From assembly GCA_029339505.1 (NCBI GenBank), contig JAQISU010000167.1:2744501-2808500 (forward strand): a stretch of 64,000 nucleotides of DNA, given 5' to 3'. The DNA is from Unio delphinus. Its lineage: Eukaryota; Mollusca; Bivalvia; Unionida; Unionidae. Below the pieces are notes generated by a model. It saw only the letters and a program-made list of their open reading frames with translations, was not told the origin of the DNA and made no database searches. The position numbers were made by a program, and so were the translations under genes. Of this stretch, positions 7,684-17,487 are shown in pieces (within the stretch, counting starts at the first letter, position 1; every line of letters begins with the position of its first letter).

Positions 7684-8609
7684 ACAACACTATTAACCAA
7701 TTTTACTTAACGTTACCTAGTGACAGTTCCATGGAGGTGTTTCCTAACAACACATTGTGTTGTTACACGTCTAAATTACCTCAAGCCATGCATTTGGATC
7801 AAGATGATCATTGGGAAGCAGCTTTAGTGGAAATAATACACCCGACACAAATCAAAAACATCGTCGAAAATCAAAACTTTTTCACAGTTGAAGTGTACGA
7901 CAAGCAATTGCAACAAGCCTTAGATGAACGAGGCATCACTGGCATTGACATCAAGAAATTAGATGGACCCACAACTAAACAACTGTCCACTCATGTGTTG
8001 ACCATTCCTGCAGGCTACTATTTTAGCGGTCAACATTTAGTGACTACGATTGCAACCAGGTTCAATACTTTGTTTGGTAAACCCCTGGACAAAATCAAAG
8101 AAAGTGTTACCTTTGAGTACATTAAAGTGGCTCGTCGCCTCATGATCAAATTTTCAGAGAAGAAAATAATAGCCATTACCTTTTGTCCTGAATTGTTTGA
8201 TATCTTAGGTGGAGATCTCAAGATGCTCCCGAACAAAAAAGAAATACCAGGCATATCCAGTAACTCGGATTTTACAAAATATTTTCGATTCCCTGTAGAA
8301 ATGAACCAAGGAATCAATTTGATGTTTGTGTACTCCGATGTGGTGGAGTACAATGTGGTAGGACACACCTCTGTACCGTTACTGCGTGTCATTCCTTTCA
8401 AAGTGGATACCACTACCGCTGACGAGGAAGGTGGAAATACCTATCACGTTCACCGCGAATTTGTGCATCCTCATTATTTACCCGTCAGTAAGTCGTATTT
8501 CGACAGTGTCAACATTACTATAAAAGGAGAACTAGGTCAAAATATTCCATTTACCAAAGGGAAAGTCACAGTGAAACTCCATTTTCAAAAACGATTCTCC
8601 AACAACTGA
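7680..8609 (+). CDS. Penton-like minor capsid protein
   Basis: 309 residues. The N-terminal motif FYLTLPSDSSMEVFPNNTL, followed by YTSKLP and WEAALVEIIHP, is the usual opening of the Polinton minor capsid protein. That protein is a single jelly-roll that forms the five-fold vertices. The C-terminus (VTVKLHFQKRF) fits the last strand of such a fold. It overlaps the upstream membrane-protein gene by 4 bp and precedes the pVI-like and major capsid genes. No break seen. Confidence 0.8.
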   Translation: MNNTINQFYLTLPSDSSMEVFPNNTLCCYTSKLPQAMHLDQDDHWEAALVEIIHPTQIKNIVENQNFFTVEVYDKQLQQALDERGITGIDIKKLDGPTTKQLSTHVLTIPAGYYFSGQHLVTTIATRFNTLFGKPLDKIKESVTFEYIKVARRLMIKFSEKKIIAITFCPELFDILGGDLKMLPNKKEIPGISSNSDFTKYFRFPVEMNQGINLMFVYSDVVEYNVVGHTSVPLLRVIPFKVDTTTADEEGGNTYHVHREFVHPHYLPVSKSYFDSVNITIKGELGQNIPFTKGKVTVKLHFQKRFSNN

Positions 8610-8613
8610 AAAA

Positions 8614-9057
8614 GTGATGTATCCTGTGTACCTAGGAGTCACTCGACAACGAGGACATGGTTTAGGAGATATGTTTAAATCAGCCTTTCGTTCCGTGGTC
8701 CCTGTTTTAAAACCAATGGTGACACGAGGATTGCACGCCTTAAAAGATGCCGCATTGACTCACGGCAAAGATTTTCTTCAAAATGTTCTCATTGACAAAC
8801 AAAACCCTAAAGAAGCTTTTTAGAGAGCAGGCAAAAATGTCTTGCTTCAAACGGGTAAAGAAATTTTGGGTCGACGAGAAAGTCCTATAAATGCCCTGAA
8901 CGGTACCGAGTCTGACATTCCTGCTTCCCTGAGGACACAGCAAGGACAAGGTAGAACGCGTCGACGAAGGCACCCATCCAAAAGTCTCCATATCTCTAAA
9001 GTTCGAAAGACAAAGAGAAAAAAAACCGCTCGAGACTTAGACATTTTTGATTATTAA
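8614..9057 (+). pseudogene. pVI-like minor virion protein, interrupted by an in-frame TAG
   Basis: The frame opens with a tyrosine- and arginine-rich start and RGHGLGDMF, where the GxG is a plausible adenain-type cleavage site. An amphipathic helix and a valine/leucine-rich segment follow, as in adenovirus pVI-like proteins that aid membrane escape. A TAG at 8821-8823 stops it after 69 codons. The same frame then stays open for 77 more codons to the TAA at 9055 and ends in a strongly basic tail. The codons on both sides look coding, so this is probably a nonsense mutation in an old integrated copy. Readthrough or a shortened product cannot be excluded. Confidence 0.65.
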
Positions 9058-9086
9058 AAGTAAAACATTGAGACTGAAAAGAAAAA

Positions 9087-10427
9087 ATGATGCACCAAGA
9101 ATCTTGTGCCTGTTCCAAGTCGGAACTGGATCTCTTTGCCATGCCACCCACGATGATGACCATGCAAGAAGCCCAATGGGTCGAATTTCATCCCGTCTCC
9201 TCTTTGACGGATTCAGCTCCCATCGAGTTTGAAATCAAAGGACAACCCGAAGATTACATCGATCTCAACAACAGTTACTTGTATTTGAAAGTGAAAGTAA
9301 CCGAAACGGACAACACCAATCCAGGAGCCAATGATAGAGTAGCTCCTGTCAACAATTTCATGCATTCCTTGTTCAGCGATGTGGATTTTTACATGAATAA
9401 CAAACTGATCAGCAGTAGCATGGATACTTACCCTTACCGAGCGTACCTCGAAAATCTCTTGACGTACGGAAAAGAAGCCAAGAACACTCATCTAGATGCT
9501 TGCGTTGTTTGGAAACTTGACACCGCAGGTGAGGATACGTTTAACGACACAGCCTTGTCCGTAGCAGCAGCCGATGGCAATCCTGCCAATCCTCACAATG
9601 TGGGTTTTAACGAGCGTCGAAAGAAAATTTTGCAAGGACCTAGTTTAGAACTGTTCGATCGTTTGCATTTGGACATGTGGTTTCAAGAGAAGTATTTGCT
9701 GAACGGAGTAGATATTCGCTTGAGACTGAATCGTAGTAGTGCTGCTTTCCATTTGATGGCCCATGACAACGAATTCAAAACCATTATCCAAGAAGCCAGG
9801 TTATACGTGCGTCGCGTGGAAGTGTTACCTAAAGTGGGAAATGATATCAGTCACACTTTGAGCAGAACGACAGCCAAATATCCGATACGACGCGTGGAAG
9901 TCAAAACTTTCACCATTGCCGCTGGACTCCGATCTAAAATCGAAGATCATCTGTTCCAAGGACAGTTGCCCAAACGTTTATTCATTGGTATCGTCAGCAA
10001 TGCAGCCCTCAACGGTGCCCACAATGAAAATCCTTTCCAGTTTAAGCACTGCAGAGTATCCAAAATTGAAGTCAGTCGCGATGGCAAAACTTTGTGTACC
10101 CGGCCCTTTGAACCCGACTTTGGCGAACAGAAGAATTACTTGAGGTCGTACTTGTCGCTGTACGAAGCCACAGGACAGTTAGGAACCAACACCAGTCACG
10201 GTATTTCCTACGACGACTATGCAAGAGGTTACACGTTGTGGGCTTTTGATTTCACTCCAGACCAAGGCAGCGACGAGGGACATTTCCACCCTATAAAATC
10301 TGGGCAACTGCGTGTGGAACTTCAGTTTGCAGCACCTCTTCCCGAAACGGTGAATATCATTCTGTATGCGGAATTCGATAATACCATAGAAATCAACAGT
10401 TTGAGAGAAGTCATTCTAGACTATTAG
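9087..10427 (+). CDS. Major capsid protein (double jelly-roll hexon-like)
   Basis: 446 residues, intact. Conserved Polinton capsid features include the early FEIKGQPEDYIDLNNSYLYL strand pair, NNFMHSLFSDVDFYMNNKLI, YPYRAYLENLLTYG, and the late hydrophobic strands (LRVELQFAAPLPETVNI and LYAEFDNTIEIN). The double jelly-roll trimer builds the icosahedral shell. Size fits the family. It lies between the pVI-like gene and the HPSQ-motif protein; an A-rich leader precedes the ATG. Confidence 0.9.
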   Translation: MMHQESCACSKSELDLFAMPPTMMTMQEAQWVEFHPVSSLTDSAPIEFEIKGQPEDYIDLNNSYLYLKVKVTETDNTNPGANDRVAPVNNFMHSLFSDVDFYMNNKLISSSMDTYPYRAYLENLLTYGKEAKNTHLDACVVWKLDTAGEDTFNDTALSVAAADGNPANPHNVGFNERRKKILQGPSLELFDRLHLDMWFQEKYLLNGVDIRLRLNRSSAAFHLMAHDNEFKTIIQEARLYVRRVEVLPKVGNDISHTLSRTTAKYPIRRVEVKTFTIAAGLRSKIEDHLFQGQLPKRLFIGIVSNAALNGAHNENPFQFKHCRVSKIEVSRDGKTLCTRPFEPDFGEQKNYLRSYLSLYEATGQLGTNTSHGISYDDYARGYTLWAFDFTPDQGSDEGHFHPIKSGQLRVELQFAAPLPETVNIILYAEFDNTIEINSLREVILDY

Positions 10428-10432
10428 ACATT

Positions 10433-10930
10433 ATGGAAGACCCTTGTCCTTCTTTGAATAGTGGAGAATCCATGGAATGGGAGGTTACAGAAACAGCAGA
10501 TCCCCAAGACCAAAAAGAAGAGGTAGTGATCATGCAATCCAGATGGCCAGAACAGGAACAACAGTTAGTGGCTTGTTTTGCACAACACTTGGAAGATAAA
10601 ATGAGGGACATGATTAAAAAAGATTGTTATGGATGTCAAATCGATCATCCCAGTCAAATTCAACACGATAAATGTATGATGATGAGTCAAGAAGAAAAAT
10701 TGGATGATTATCTGAACGAAGCTTGGAGTCTCATCTCCGAAAAAGACGTGTTACTTCAGTGGTATAAAGGCTGACGTGATCATTCCTCTCCTCCATTGTT
10801 TGCTCGAGAAATCGATCGCATCGAAGCTCTCTTGGCCAAAAGTAAAGAGACGAAGCAAACCATCAGTTACTTGTCAGACCGTTTCAAACAAAAAGTCTGG
10901 ATTGAATTGATGACTTATCATCACCTGTGA
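10433..10930 (+). pseudogene. CYGC/HPSQ-motif Polinton protein, interrupted by TGA
   Basis: An acidic N-terminus is followed by CYGCQIDHPSQIQHDKCM, a Cys/His motif (CxxC...HPSQ..H..C) seen in a conserved Polinton protein of unknown role, probably zinc-binding. A TGA at 10772-10774 ends it at 113 residues, but the frame continues open for 51 more codons to the TGA at 10928. The continuation is a plausible helical C-terminus. I read this as a nonsense mutation. It starts 5 bp after the capsid stop, and its distal end touches the protease leader. Confidence 0.6.
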
Positions 10931-10965
10931 AGAAAGGAGAAAAAAACAAGGCCACACAACAAAAA

Positions 10966-11523
10966 ATGGATACCTGGGAACTTTATTATCTTTTGAACCG
11001 TAGTTCGTACACTGCTTCTTGGAATCCTGTCGTGTGTGCTAAAGATGAACTATCTCATCGCAAACCTCAAGAGAATCAAGCTTATGTCATCAACACAGAT
11101 GACAGTCATCTTCCAGGAACTCACTGGGTAGCAGTCTACTTTCCTCAAGAGGGTTGTGCGGAGTATTTTGATTCGTATGGATTGCCCCCTTTCGAAGATG
11201 ATATCATTGACGTTATGAGAAGAAATGCCCAGACGACACGATTCAATAATGTGAAATTACAAGGCACAGATTCTATGGTGTGTGGACAATATTGTATCTA
11301 TTATCTGCATCATCGCAGTCTTGGATATTCTTTAGAACATTTAGTGACTTATTTTGATCGTCATTCGTCTCCAAACGATGACAAAGTAGATCGATGGTTT
11401 TGTGACCATTATGGCTATCTGTTGTCTTTAGCTAGGATACGTAGTGTACATCAATCGCCCAATGATTTCCAACAGTGGAAATCTCAATTTAATTCACAAC
11501 GTTGTCAACCATGTCAAAGATAA
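10966..11523 (+). CDS. Adenain-like cysteine protease
   Basis: 185 residues from ATG 10966. The catalytic set of the adenovirus maturation protease/Ulp1 fold is visible: H53 in GTHWVAVYF, D69 in EYFDSYG, Q99 in KLQG, and C106 in VCGQYC. It would cleave core and minor capsid precursors, such as the pVI-like protein with its GLG site. Intact. It is the last gene of this element before a poly(A) signal. Confidence 0.88.
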   Translation: MDTWELYYLLNRSSYTASWNPVVCAKDELSHRKPQENQAYVINTDDSHLPGTHWVAVYFPQEGCAEYFDSYGLPPFEDDIIDVMRRNAQTTRFNNVKLQGTDSMVCGQYCIYYLHHRSLGYSLEHLVTYFDRHSSPNDDKVDRWFCDHYGYLLSLARIRSVHQSPNDFQQWKSQFNSQRCQPCQR

Positions 11524-11596
11524 TGTATTAGTTTTATGGAAGAAAAAATGTTTGTTATTTGAAAAAATTGTGTTTTGTGAGCTGTTTTGTTATTTG

Positions 11597-11602
11597 AATA
11601 AA
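11597..11602 (+). terminator. AATAAA polyadenylation signal
   Basis: AATAAA lies 74 nt after the protease stop, in an AT- and GTTTTG-rich stretch. It probably ends the capsid/protease transcript. Confidence 0.5.
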
Positions 11603-11796
11603 AATGTTGTGTTTTGAAACCAAATAGTCTGTCGTTTGTTTTACATTTGTATTCATATAAATGCTCTTTGACTTTTCTTTCTATCCCTCACCTCAAACTA
11701 TTCCAACGTTTCAAAACCCTAAACCGCAGAGGGGTGTTTTCCATCACGTCCGCGCTTGAACCATATAAGGCAGGGGTAGTCTCCAGTCTTGCTTGC
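11603..11796. other. Junction between Polinton 1 and the repeat array
   Basis: No gene is visible. The right terminal repeat of Polinton 1 must lie about here, but it cannot be fixed because the left end is outside the window. A stretch at about 11733 (ggggtgttttc, then tcacgtccg) reappears in the same orientation at about 18388, at another edge of the array. Confidence 0.4.
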
Positions 11797-12868
11797 TTAC
11801 TGAGTTTTTTAAAGTTGCAACCACCCACTAGGGGTATTTGTGCAACTTTTAAAGGTGCCATATCGGCACCCATTTAGGTGGGAGGGGTTGTTAATCCCTC
11901 CCTTAAAGTGCTTAAATGCACTATAGTTAAGGCGTTCCCCTGAATTACTAAAAAGTAACTATCAGGGGAAATGAAAGCCTATATTGTGGGTGGGTAGGAA
12001 TGGTACCTACACACACCCACCCCTATCATCCAATCGAGCTTGTAAGGTAGCGAGGGGAAATGTTTCCTCATTTCGCTAGTAATTTGGTGAGTCGGAAATG
12101 GCAAAGGCGGAAAAGGCCCAGGTCCAGGAGGGCGTTGACACAGCAGCACACACCAGAGCACGCCAACAGCAAGACAGCACAGCAAAGGACGCAGCCCACA
12201 CCTGAAAAACCAAGGTCATACTAAAGGTCAAATTCAGTCCAGTTGTACTAATGGACAAATTAACATCCAATATTGTGTTAGCCACCTGTGCAATTATTCA
12301 AATATTTAAGTTGAAGAATTATTATTTAAAGTCCTATCATTCAAATAAAACTAGTACATAAGCGTACATATAATAAGTCCCTAACAATTTCGAAAAATTA
12401 AAATGTCTAAGCGACATATAATAGTGTAGTCAATGGTAGTTTGTTTAAGTTATGAATTTTGCTGGAGGTACCAATATAAGTCATATTAGATTTTTAGGGC
12501 CACGGAATAGTTGTTCAAAGAGGGGTACTCGTAACCAAATGAGTCCCCTATTATTCAGGCGAATGAAAAGATAAATGGCAAATATCTTTTCGTTGTACTG
12601 CTTTATCCGAGTAGTCCGATGGTGATAATTTATCAGTAGACAGCAGTAATTCATCGATACACTGGTTATCCAAGGTAGGATTTCGCTGACTTGGTGATAT
12701 CATCCTATGGCAACCTGCGGGATACTCAATATTTTGATATCACCAGTCAGCGCGCCTCAGGTCCGCCATATTACTTAGATTCCCATGGCTGGTTGTAGTA
12801 TGGTTCCAGTATATCGATGCAGGTGCAGCCAACTTCAAAATCCCTCATTATTCTTCTTCAAATAGTTT
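11797..12868 (-). repeat. Inverted arm of the hairpin-repeat array (A-type unit)
   Basis: This stretch is the near-perfect reverse complement of about 19259-20340; only a few differences are seen over the parts I compared (for example gtgggtgggt against gggggtgggt). All A-type modules are present in reverse order: the GATAT-loop hairpin, the CCCCTGA hairpin, the ggtgggtgtgtgtagg hairpin, the AGCGA stem and the cacaggtggct anchor (ending 12295). The 12600-12868 part holds the tail with the GGTGATATCA long stem. It makes the array a fold-back structure. No credible gene. Confidence 0.75.
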
Positions 12869-13831
12869 AACGAGGGAGGTACCCCTATATCCAGTACCAA
12901 CCTTTTTAATGGCTAATCTATACCGCTGCTAAAATAGGGTACTCATTTGGTATCGAGTAACCCTTTTTAACTAACTTTATGGCCCTGAAAGGAATAATTT
13001 GACCTTATTGGCACTGCAGCAACAAATTTATAACCAAAATCCCCTACCATTGACTACACTTCTATGTGTCGCTTAGACACTATTAGTTTAAATACAATAG
13101 GGACTTACGTATGTACACTGTAGTACTAATCCCTATTTTTTATAGGATGTTAATTAATATTTTTTAACTCAGATATTTGGTAAATTGCACAGGTGGCTTA
13201 CACATTATTGGTTGATAGGTTGTCCATTAGTACAACTGGACTGAATTTGACATACAGGTGAGTGCTTGGCTTTTCGTCACCTATTCTCCCTGCTGCAGTA
13301 ATTTCTCGTGCTTGCACGACCACATTACGCCGACATAAGCGATATGAGAAAGCTAATTTTCTCTCGCTTCACTGCTATTGCAGACCAGTAGTTAACAGAA
13401 TGTTTGGGGTGGGTGTGTGTAGGTTCTATTCCTACCCACCATATGGCCTTACATTCACCCAGTGACAGTTAAAACACTGTCCTGTGGTGACGGCCTAAGT
13501 AAATAAGCACTCCTTTGAGTGCATAAACGCCTGCAGGGAATGTGGTTTCCCTCAGGAAAGTAAATAACCCTTTTTAAGGGATAAAACAGTGGAAAGAGCC
13601 TATATGGACGATTCACTTAAAACTCATAATGACTGACTGACTGACAGTCTGGCTACCCATCGTTGGCGCATCAAAGAAGATGAGCAGAGTTCAAAAGTTA
13701 AGAGAGCTTCAAATGCATCTGGAGAATGCTAGGCGTCTCCTGGACGAACTGGCTATGGAGGCCATAGTAGAACAGACTAGGATTGAAAAAGAAGAGGAGG
13801 AAAGAAAAAAGAAAGAAGAGGAGGAGAAGAA
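12869..13831 (+). repeat. B-type hairpin unit, copy 1 of a 962-bp direct repeat
   Basis: Nearly identical to 16526-17487 with a constant offset of 3657 bp, and without indels up to the A-run near 13805. It contains the B-type hairpin string: TAGGGTACTC..GAGTAACCC, TGTC..GACA, AGGGACT..AGTCCCT, CTCGTGCTTGCACGAC, AGCGA..TCGCT, ggtgggtgtg..cctaccc, GCACTC..GAGTGC and CCC..GGG. A possible intron lies between ACAG/GTGAGT (13258) and TTGCAG (13382). It ends in the start of the coiled-coil ORF. Confidence 0.75.
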
Positions 13832-13904
13832 AGACTGCCAGTCTGGATTTTTAGACTACCTTATATGTTCTAATTTGGGGTCTCTATCATATTTTTCTAT
13901 CTAG
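13680..13904 (+). CDS. Coiled-coil ORF, copy 1 (truncated 3' end)
   Basis: 74 residues. Residues 1-50 form a heptad-rich charged helix (LRELQMHLENARRLLDELAM) followed by a Lys/Glu run; the last 22 residues differ from the second copy at 17337. The ATG follows a (GACT)n tract and a gcatcaaagaag leader by 50-60 nt. I do not recognise the protein. The divergent end and lack of a stem-loop suggest that this copy lost its original 3' part. Confidence 0.45.
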   Translation: MSRVQKLRELQMHLENARRLLDELAMEAIVEQTRIEKEEEERKKKEEEEKKDCQSGFLDYLICSNLGSLSYFSI

Positions 13905-14226
13905 TTATAGTGCTCAGGTCTCTGAGCACCTGTTGGTTCTAGTTAGCTTTTAAGTGATTGATACGTATGTTTTTTAACACTGTACACTTGGTTGTACTCC
14001 TAATAAGAAAGTGTCTAGAATAGAAGAAGGGAGAGTAGAGTGTTGACCTACATCCTTACTGCCTATGGTGGTTTTTTTTTATTTTGCATCATCTTGGTAT
14101 TTATTGTGATGTTATTTATTGGGAATTTGAATTATGTTTTTAATGACCTATTATTGTAGTAGCACTTTGTTCCCCTTTTAGGTTTATTGTGACCCTATTT
14201 CCATATTTGTTTTGGCCCCTTGATTT
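13905..14226. other. AT-rich stretch without gene
   Basis: No supported ORF or hairpin module. It contains a short T-rich run and a ctcaggtctctgagc mini-hairpin near 13915. Confidence 0.5.
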
Positions 14227-14553
14227 AGTTCAGGTGTGTGGTTCGGTTACTGGGTAGTGGCAATGGGTCCCTGCGGGAAATGTCCCGGGCCGTTAAGCGA
14301 CACGTCAAGGATTGTCCATTTCCACCCCCAGTCCCCCCCCCATGGCCGGTCCGTGAGGCGCGGCGGCCAGGCCATAACAAGGGACCTCTGCGGAAATCCC
14401 TTGTTATGGCCTGGCCGCCGCGCCTCACGGACCGGCCATGGGGGGGGACTGGGGGTGGAAATGGACAATCCTTGACGTGTCGCTTAACGGCCCGGGACAT
14501 TTCCCGCAGGGACCCATTGCCACTACCCAGTAACCGAACCACACACCTGAACT
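14227..14553. repeat. Long near-perfect palindrome (about 156-bp arms)
   Basis: Left arm 14227-14383 and right arm 14398-14553 are reverse complements across a 14-nt loop. The only difference I found is one base in a C/G homopolymer (9 C against 8 G). Arms are GC-rich, unlike the surroundings. Overlapping ORFs on both strands here are artefacts of the symmetry. It may be an inserted fold-back element or replication product. Confidence 0.85.
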
Positions 14554-14737
14554 GGGGAGTTACTACTACGAGGCCTACGAAGACAGACCCCTCCACCACC
14601 TACAAGATGCGGCAGCCTACATCGCCAAAAAACATGGTTTCTACTTTCCTAGACGGATATTTCTGGAAGAAAGAACAGCCGCATTTCTGGCTGAAATGGA
14701 GGATAGGAGGGCCACCTTCCAACCGGTGGAATATTAG
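14554..14737 (+). pseudogene. C-terminal fragment of array ORF family 2
   Basis: A frame without ATG that ends at TAG 14735-14737. Its translated residues (YEAYEDRPLHHLQDAA near the start, ERTAAFLAEMEDRRA later) align with the end of the ORF at 15856-16566 (LEAYLEKPLSHLLDAA, PRTAHRLVELEAERG). The long palindrome has replaced its 5' part. A shortened stem-loop remnant (agccttagggct) overlaps the stop. No function known. Confidence 0.55.
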
Positions 14738-14767
14738 CCTTAGGGCTACTTTCATTGCCATTTTTAA

Positions 14768-15700
14768 TAGGGTTCTCATTTGGCTGAGAGAAAACCCTTT
14801 TCGATTAACTTTCTGGCCCTGAAAAGACTAATTTGACCTTTTTGGCTTTGCCTTCAATAAATTCATAACCAAAATCCCCTACCATTGACTACACTTCTAT
14901 ATGTCGCTTAGACATTTTAATTTTTAAATTCCTAGGGACCTTGTATGTACGCTCATGGTACTAGGTCCCTTTTCTTATGTTAGGACGGTTAATAAATATT
15001 TACAACTTGGATATTTGGCTAATTGCACAGGTGGCTTACACATTATTGGCTGTTAGGCTGTCCATTAGTACAACTGGACTGAATTTGATGCATGAGCGCG
15101 TGCTTGGCTCTTCGCCTCCCTTGCTGCCTGCAGCAGTTAATTCACGTGCATGCACGCCCAATAACTATGCAGATACAGGCGATATGAGAAAACTATTTTT
15201 CTCTCGCTTTTCTTTACTGCTATTGCAGAGGTAGGCACATACAATGAATACTGAATGGGTGGGTGTGTGTAGGTTCCATTCCTACCCACCCTGGCCTTCC
15301 AATCACACCGCGTCAGTACAATTATTGACCAGATGTGACGGCCAAATTAAATAGTGATCTCTGATCACATAAACGCCTAGTGGGTGCGCGGCACAATTCC
15401 CACCCACAGGATAATTAAATAACCTTCTATTGAAGGACAAACCAGTGCTAAGAGCCTCACGGACGAAGCACTTTAAACAAATTATTCAATTCAATTCAGT
15501 CTGGCTACCCTGGGACGTGGCACAATTCCGTCCCTGTGGATAATCCAAGAAGTGTGCGGTGCACACATTAACCGGTGGTACATGTACCAAGGTATGAACA
15601 CCACCAAAAACCCAAGAGAACAGAACAGTCTGGCTACGCCTAGGACAGCTAAAGGCAAATAATTGGAGCCTTCGAGCGGCGGGGAAAAAAACCACCCTAC
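14768..15700 (+). repeat. B/C-type hairpin unit upstream of the 236-aa ORF
   Basis: A third sequence variant of the unit, diverged from the B copies. It keeps the same hairpins with changed stems: TAGGGTTCTC..GAGAAAACCC, AGGGACC..GGTCCCT, CGTGCATGCACG, GTGATC..GATCAC and CCTTC..GAAGG. The cacaggtggct anchor starts at 15021. It leads into the (AATTC)n-like tract at about 15480 and the ORF that follows. Confidence 0.7.
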
Positions 15701-15855
15701 TGCTTGTGTGGGAAAAAACAGATAAACCACAAGGAAAAAGAGGGGACACCAGACATAGAGGACCACGAGGTCGACCACGGCAGCGGCGGGAAACCGGTTT
15801 ACGCAGCCGTCCACCCACCCCTCTTCCTGAAGTCACTACAGTACAGAGCCCCAAG

Positions 15856-16566
15856 ATGGGACCTACCATTGAACTTCAGGGCATACAAGACCAGTTAGCG
15901 GCGTTAACACAACAAATACAGGTGTTATTAAGTGTGGAGACAGAAGACGTGGCTACGTCACCCATAAACATACCAACACCTGAACCACAGCCACCATCAC
16001 CGCCACCAGCCCCTAGCAAAAAAGGGAAAGGAAAGGGGAAAAAGGGGGGGATGACTATGCCATTGTCATCCACCCCTATACCCAAATCTCCAAGCACTGC
16101 AGCGAGCTTGGACCAAGAATTAGGGGATACCACTACCACCACCACTACCACCCCAGGAGTAACATGGGAAACTCCAGTAAAGACAAGAAGAATGCCCAAA
16201 ACAACTAAAGACGAGCTCATGGGACAGCTATGCAGGGAATTGGGAGTCTCAAAACTTGTCAATAACAAACGAAAGGCGACAAGTTACATCTCCGCCGTAT
16301 CATACATTGGATACAAAGCAATGTATGACCAACCCCCGCCGACTTTACAATGGGAATTCGCTTGCAAGATCCTTCAACTTCACTATCTGGAGGCCTATCT
16401 GGAAAAGCCCTTATCTCACCTGCTGGACGCTGCCCAATATCTCGCCGAAATCCACAACATCGACTTTTCGACAAATCGGAGAGACGAACCTAGAACAGCG
16501 CACAGATTGGTGGAATTGGAAGCCGAACGAGGGAGGTACCCCTATATCCAGTACCAACCTTTTTAA
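15856..16566 (+). CDS. Array ORF family 2, 236 aa, unknown
   Basis: Start set at the first in-frame ATG; the frame is open upstream to 15598 without ATG, so an upstream exon is possible. The N-terminal half is proline-, lysine- and threonine-rich (PSKKGKGKGKKGG, a run of eight threonines). The C-terminal 130 residues look globular and helical (KDELMGQLCRELGVSKLVNN, LQWEFACKILQLHY). The last 60 residues match the fragment at 14554. A basic linker plus helical domain recalls Gag-like or nucleocapsid proteins, but I see no zinc knuckle. The stop runs straight into the next unit. Confidence 0.5.
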   Translation: MGPTIELQGIQDQLAALTQQIQVLLSVETEDVATSPINIPTPEPQPPSPPPAPSKKGKGKGKKGGMTMPLSSTPIPKSPSTAASLDQELGDTTTTTTTTPGVTWETPVKTRRMPKTTKDELMGQLCRELGVSKLVNNKRKATSYISAVSYIGYKAMYDQPPPTLQWEFACKILQLHYLEAYLEKPLSHLLDAAQYLAEIHNIDFSTNRRDEPRTAHRLVELEAERGRYPYIQYQPF

Positions 16567-17487
16567 TGGCTAATCTATACCGCTGCTAAAATAGGGTACT
16601 CATTTGGTATCGAGTAACCCTTTTTAACTAACTTTATGGCCCTGAAAGGAATAATTTGACCTTATTGGCACTGCAGCAACAAATTTATAACCAAAATCCC
16701 CTACCATTGACTACACTTCTATGTGTCGCTTAGACACTATTAGTTTAAATACAATAGGGACTTACGTATGTACACTGTAGTACTAATCCCTATTTTTTAT
16801 AGGATGTTAATTAATATTTTTTAACTCAGATATTTGGTAAATTGCACAGGTGGCTTACACATTATTGGTTGATAGGTTGTCCATTAGTACAACTGGACTG
16901 AATTTGACATACAGGTGAGTGCTTGGCTTTTCGTCACCTATTCTCCCTGCTGCAGTAATTTCTCGTGCTTGCACGACCACATTACGCCGACATAAGCGAT
17001 ATGAGAAAGCTAATTTTCTCTCGCTTCACTGCTATTGCAGACCAGTAGTTAACAGAATGTTTGGGGTGGGTGTGTGTAGGTTCTATTCCTACCCACCATA
17101 TGGCCTTACATTCACCCAGTGACAGTTAAAACACTGTCCTGTGGTGACGGCCTAAGTAAATAAGCACTCCTTTGAGTGCATAAACGCCTGCAGGGAATGT
17201 GGTTTCCCTCAGGAAAGTAAATAACCCTTTTTAAGGGATAAAACAGTGGAAAGAGCCTATATGGACGATTCACTTAAAACTCATAATGACTGACTGACTG
17301 ACAGTCTGGCTACCCATCGTTGGCGCATCAAAGAAGATGAGCAGAGTTCAAAAGTTAAGAGAGCTTCAAATGCATCTGGAGAATGCTAGGCGTCTCCTGG
17401 ACGAACTGGCTATGGAGGCCATAGTAGAACAGACTAGGATTGAAAAAGAAGAGGAGGAAAGAAAAAGAAAGAAGAGGAGGAGAAGAA
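16526..17487 (+). repeat. B-type hairpin unit, copy 2 of the 962-bp direct repeat
   Basis: Offset 3657 bp from 12869-13831 and almost identical to it, so the duplication is recent. The junction at 16526 lies inside the end of the preceding ORF, whose last codons are therefore part of the repeat. Confidence 0.75.

Noticed and set aside
11524..11796. Right TIR of Polinton 1
   Set aside because: It must be nearby, but the left end is outside the window and no self-evident terminus or target duplication can be shown.
13258..13383. Possible intron in B units (ACAG/GTGAGT to TTGCAG/ACC)
   Set aside because: The signals are good, but other B copies have GTGCGT and no exon frame is joined, so I do not annotate it as an intron.
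14225..14822. Overlapping ORFs of 73-194 aa on both strands
   Set aside because: They are produced by the long palindrome; the mirrored translation is the same on both strands.
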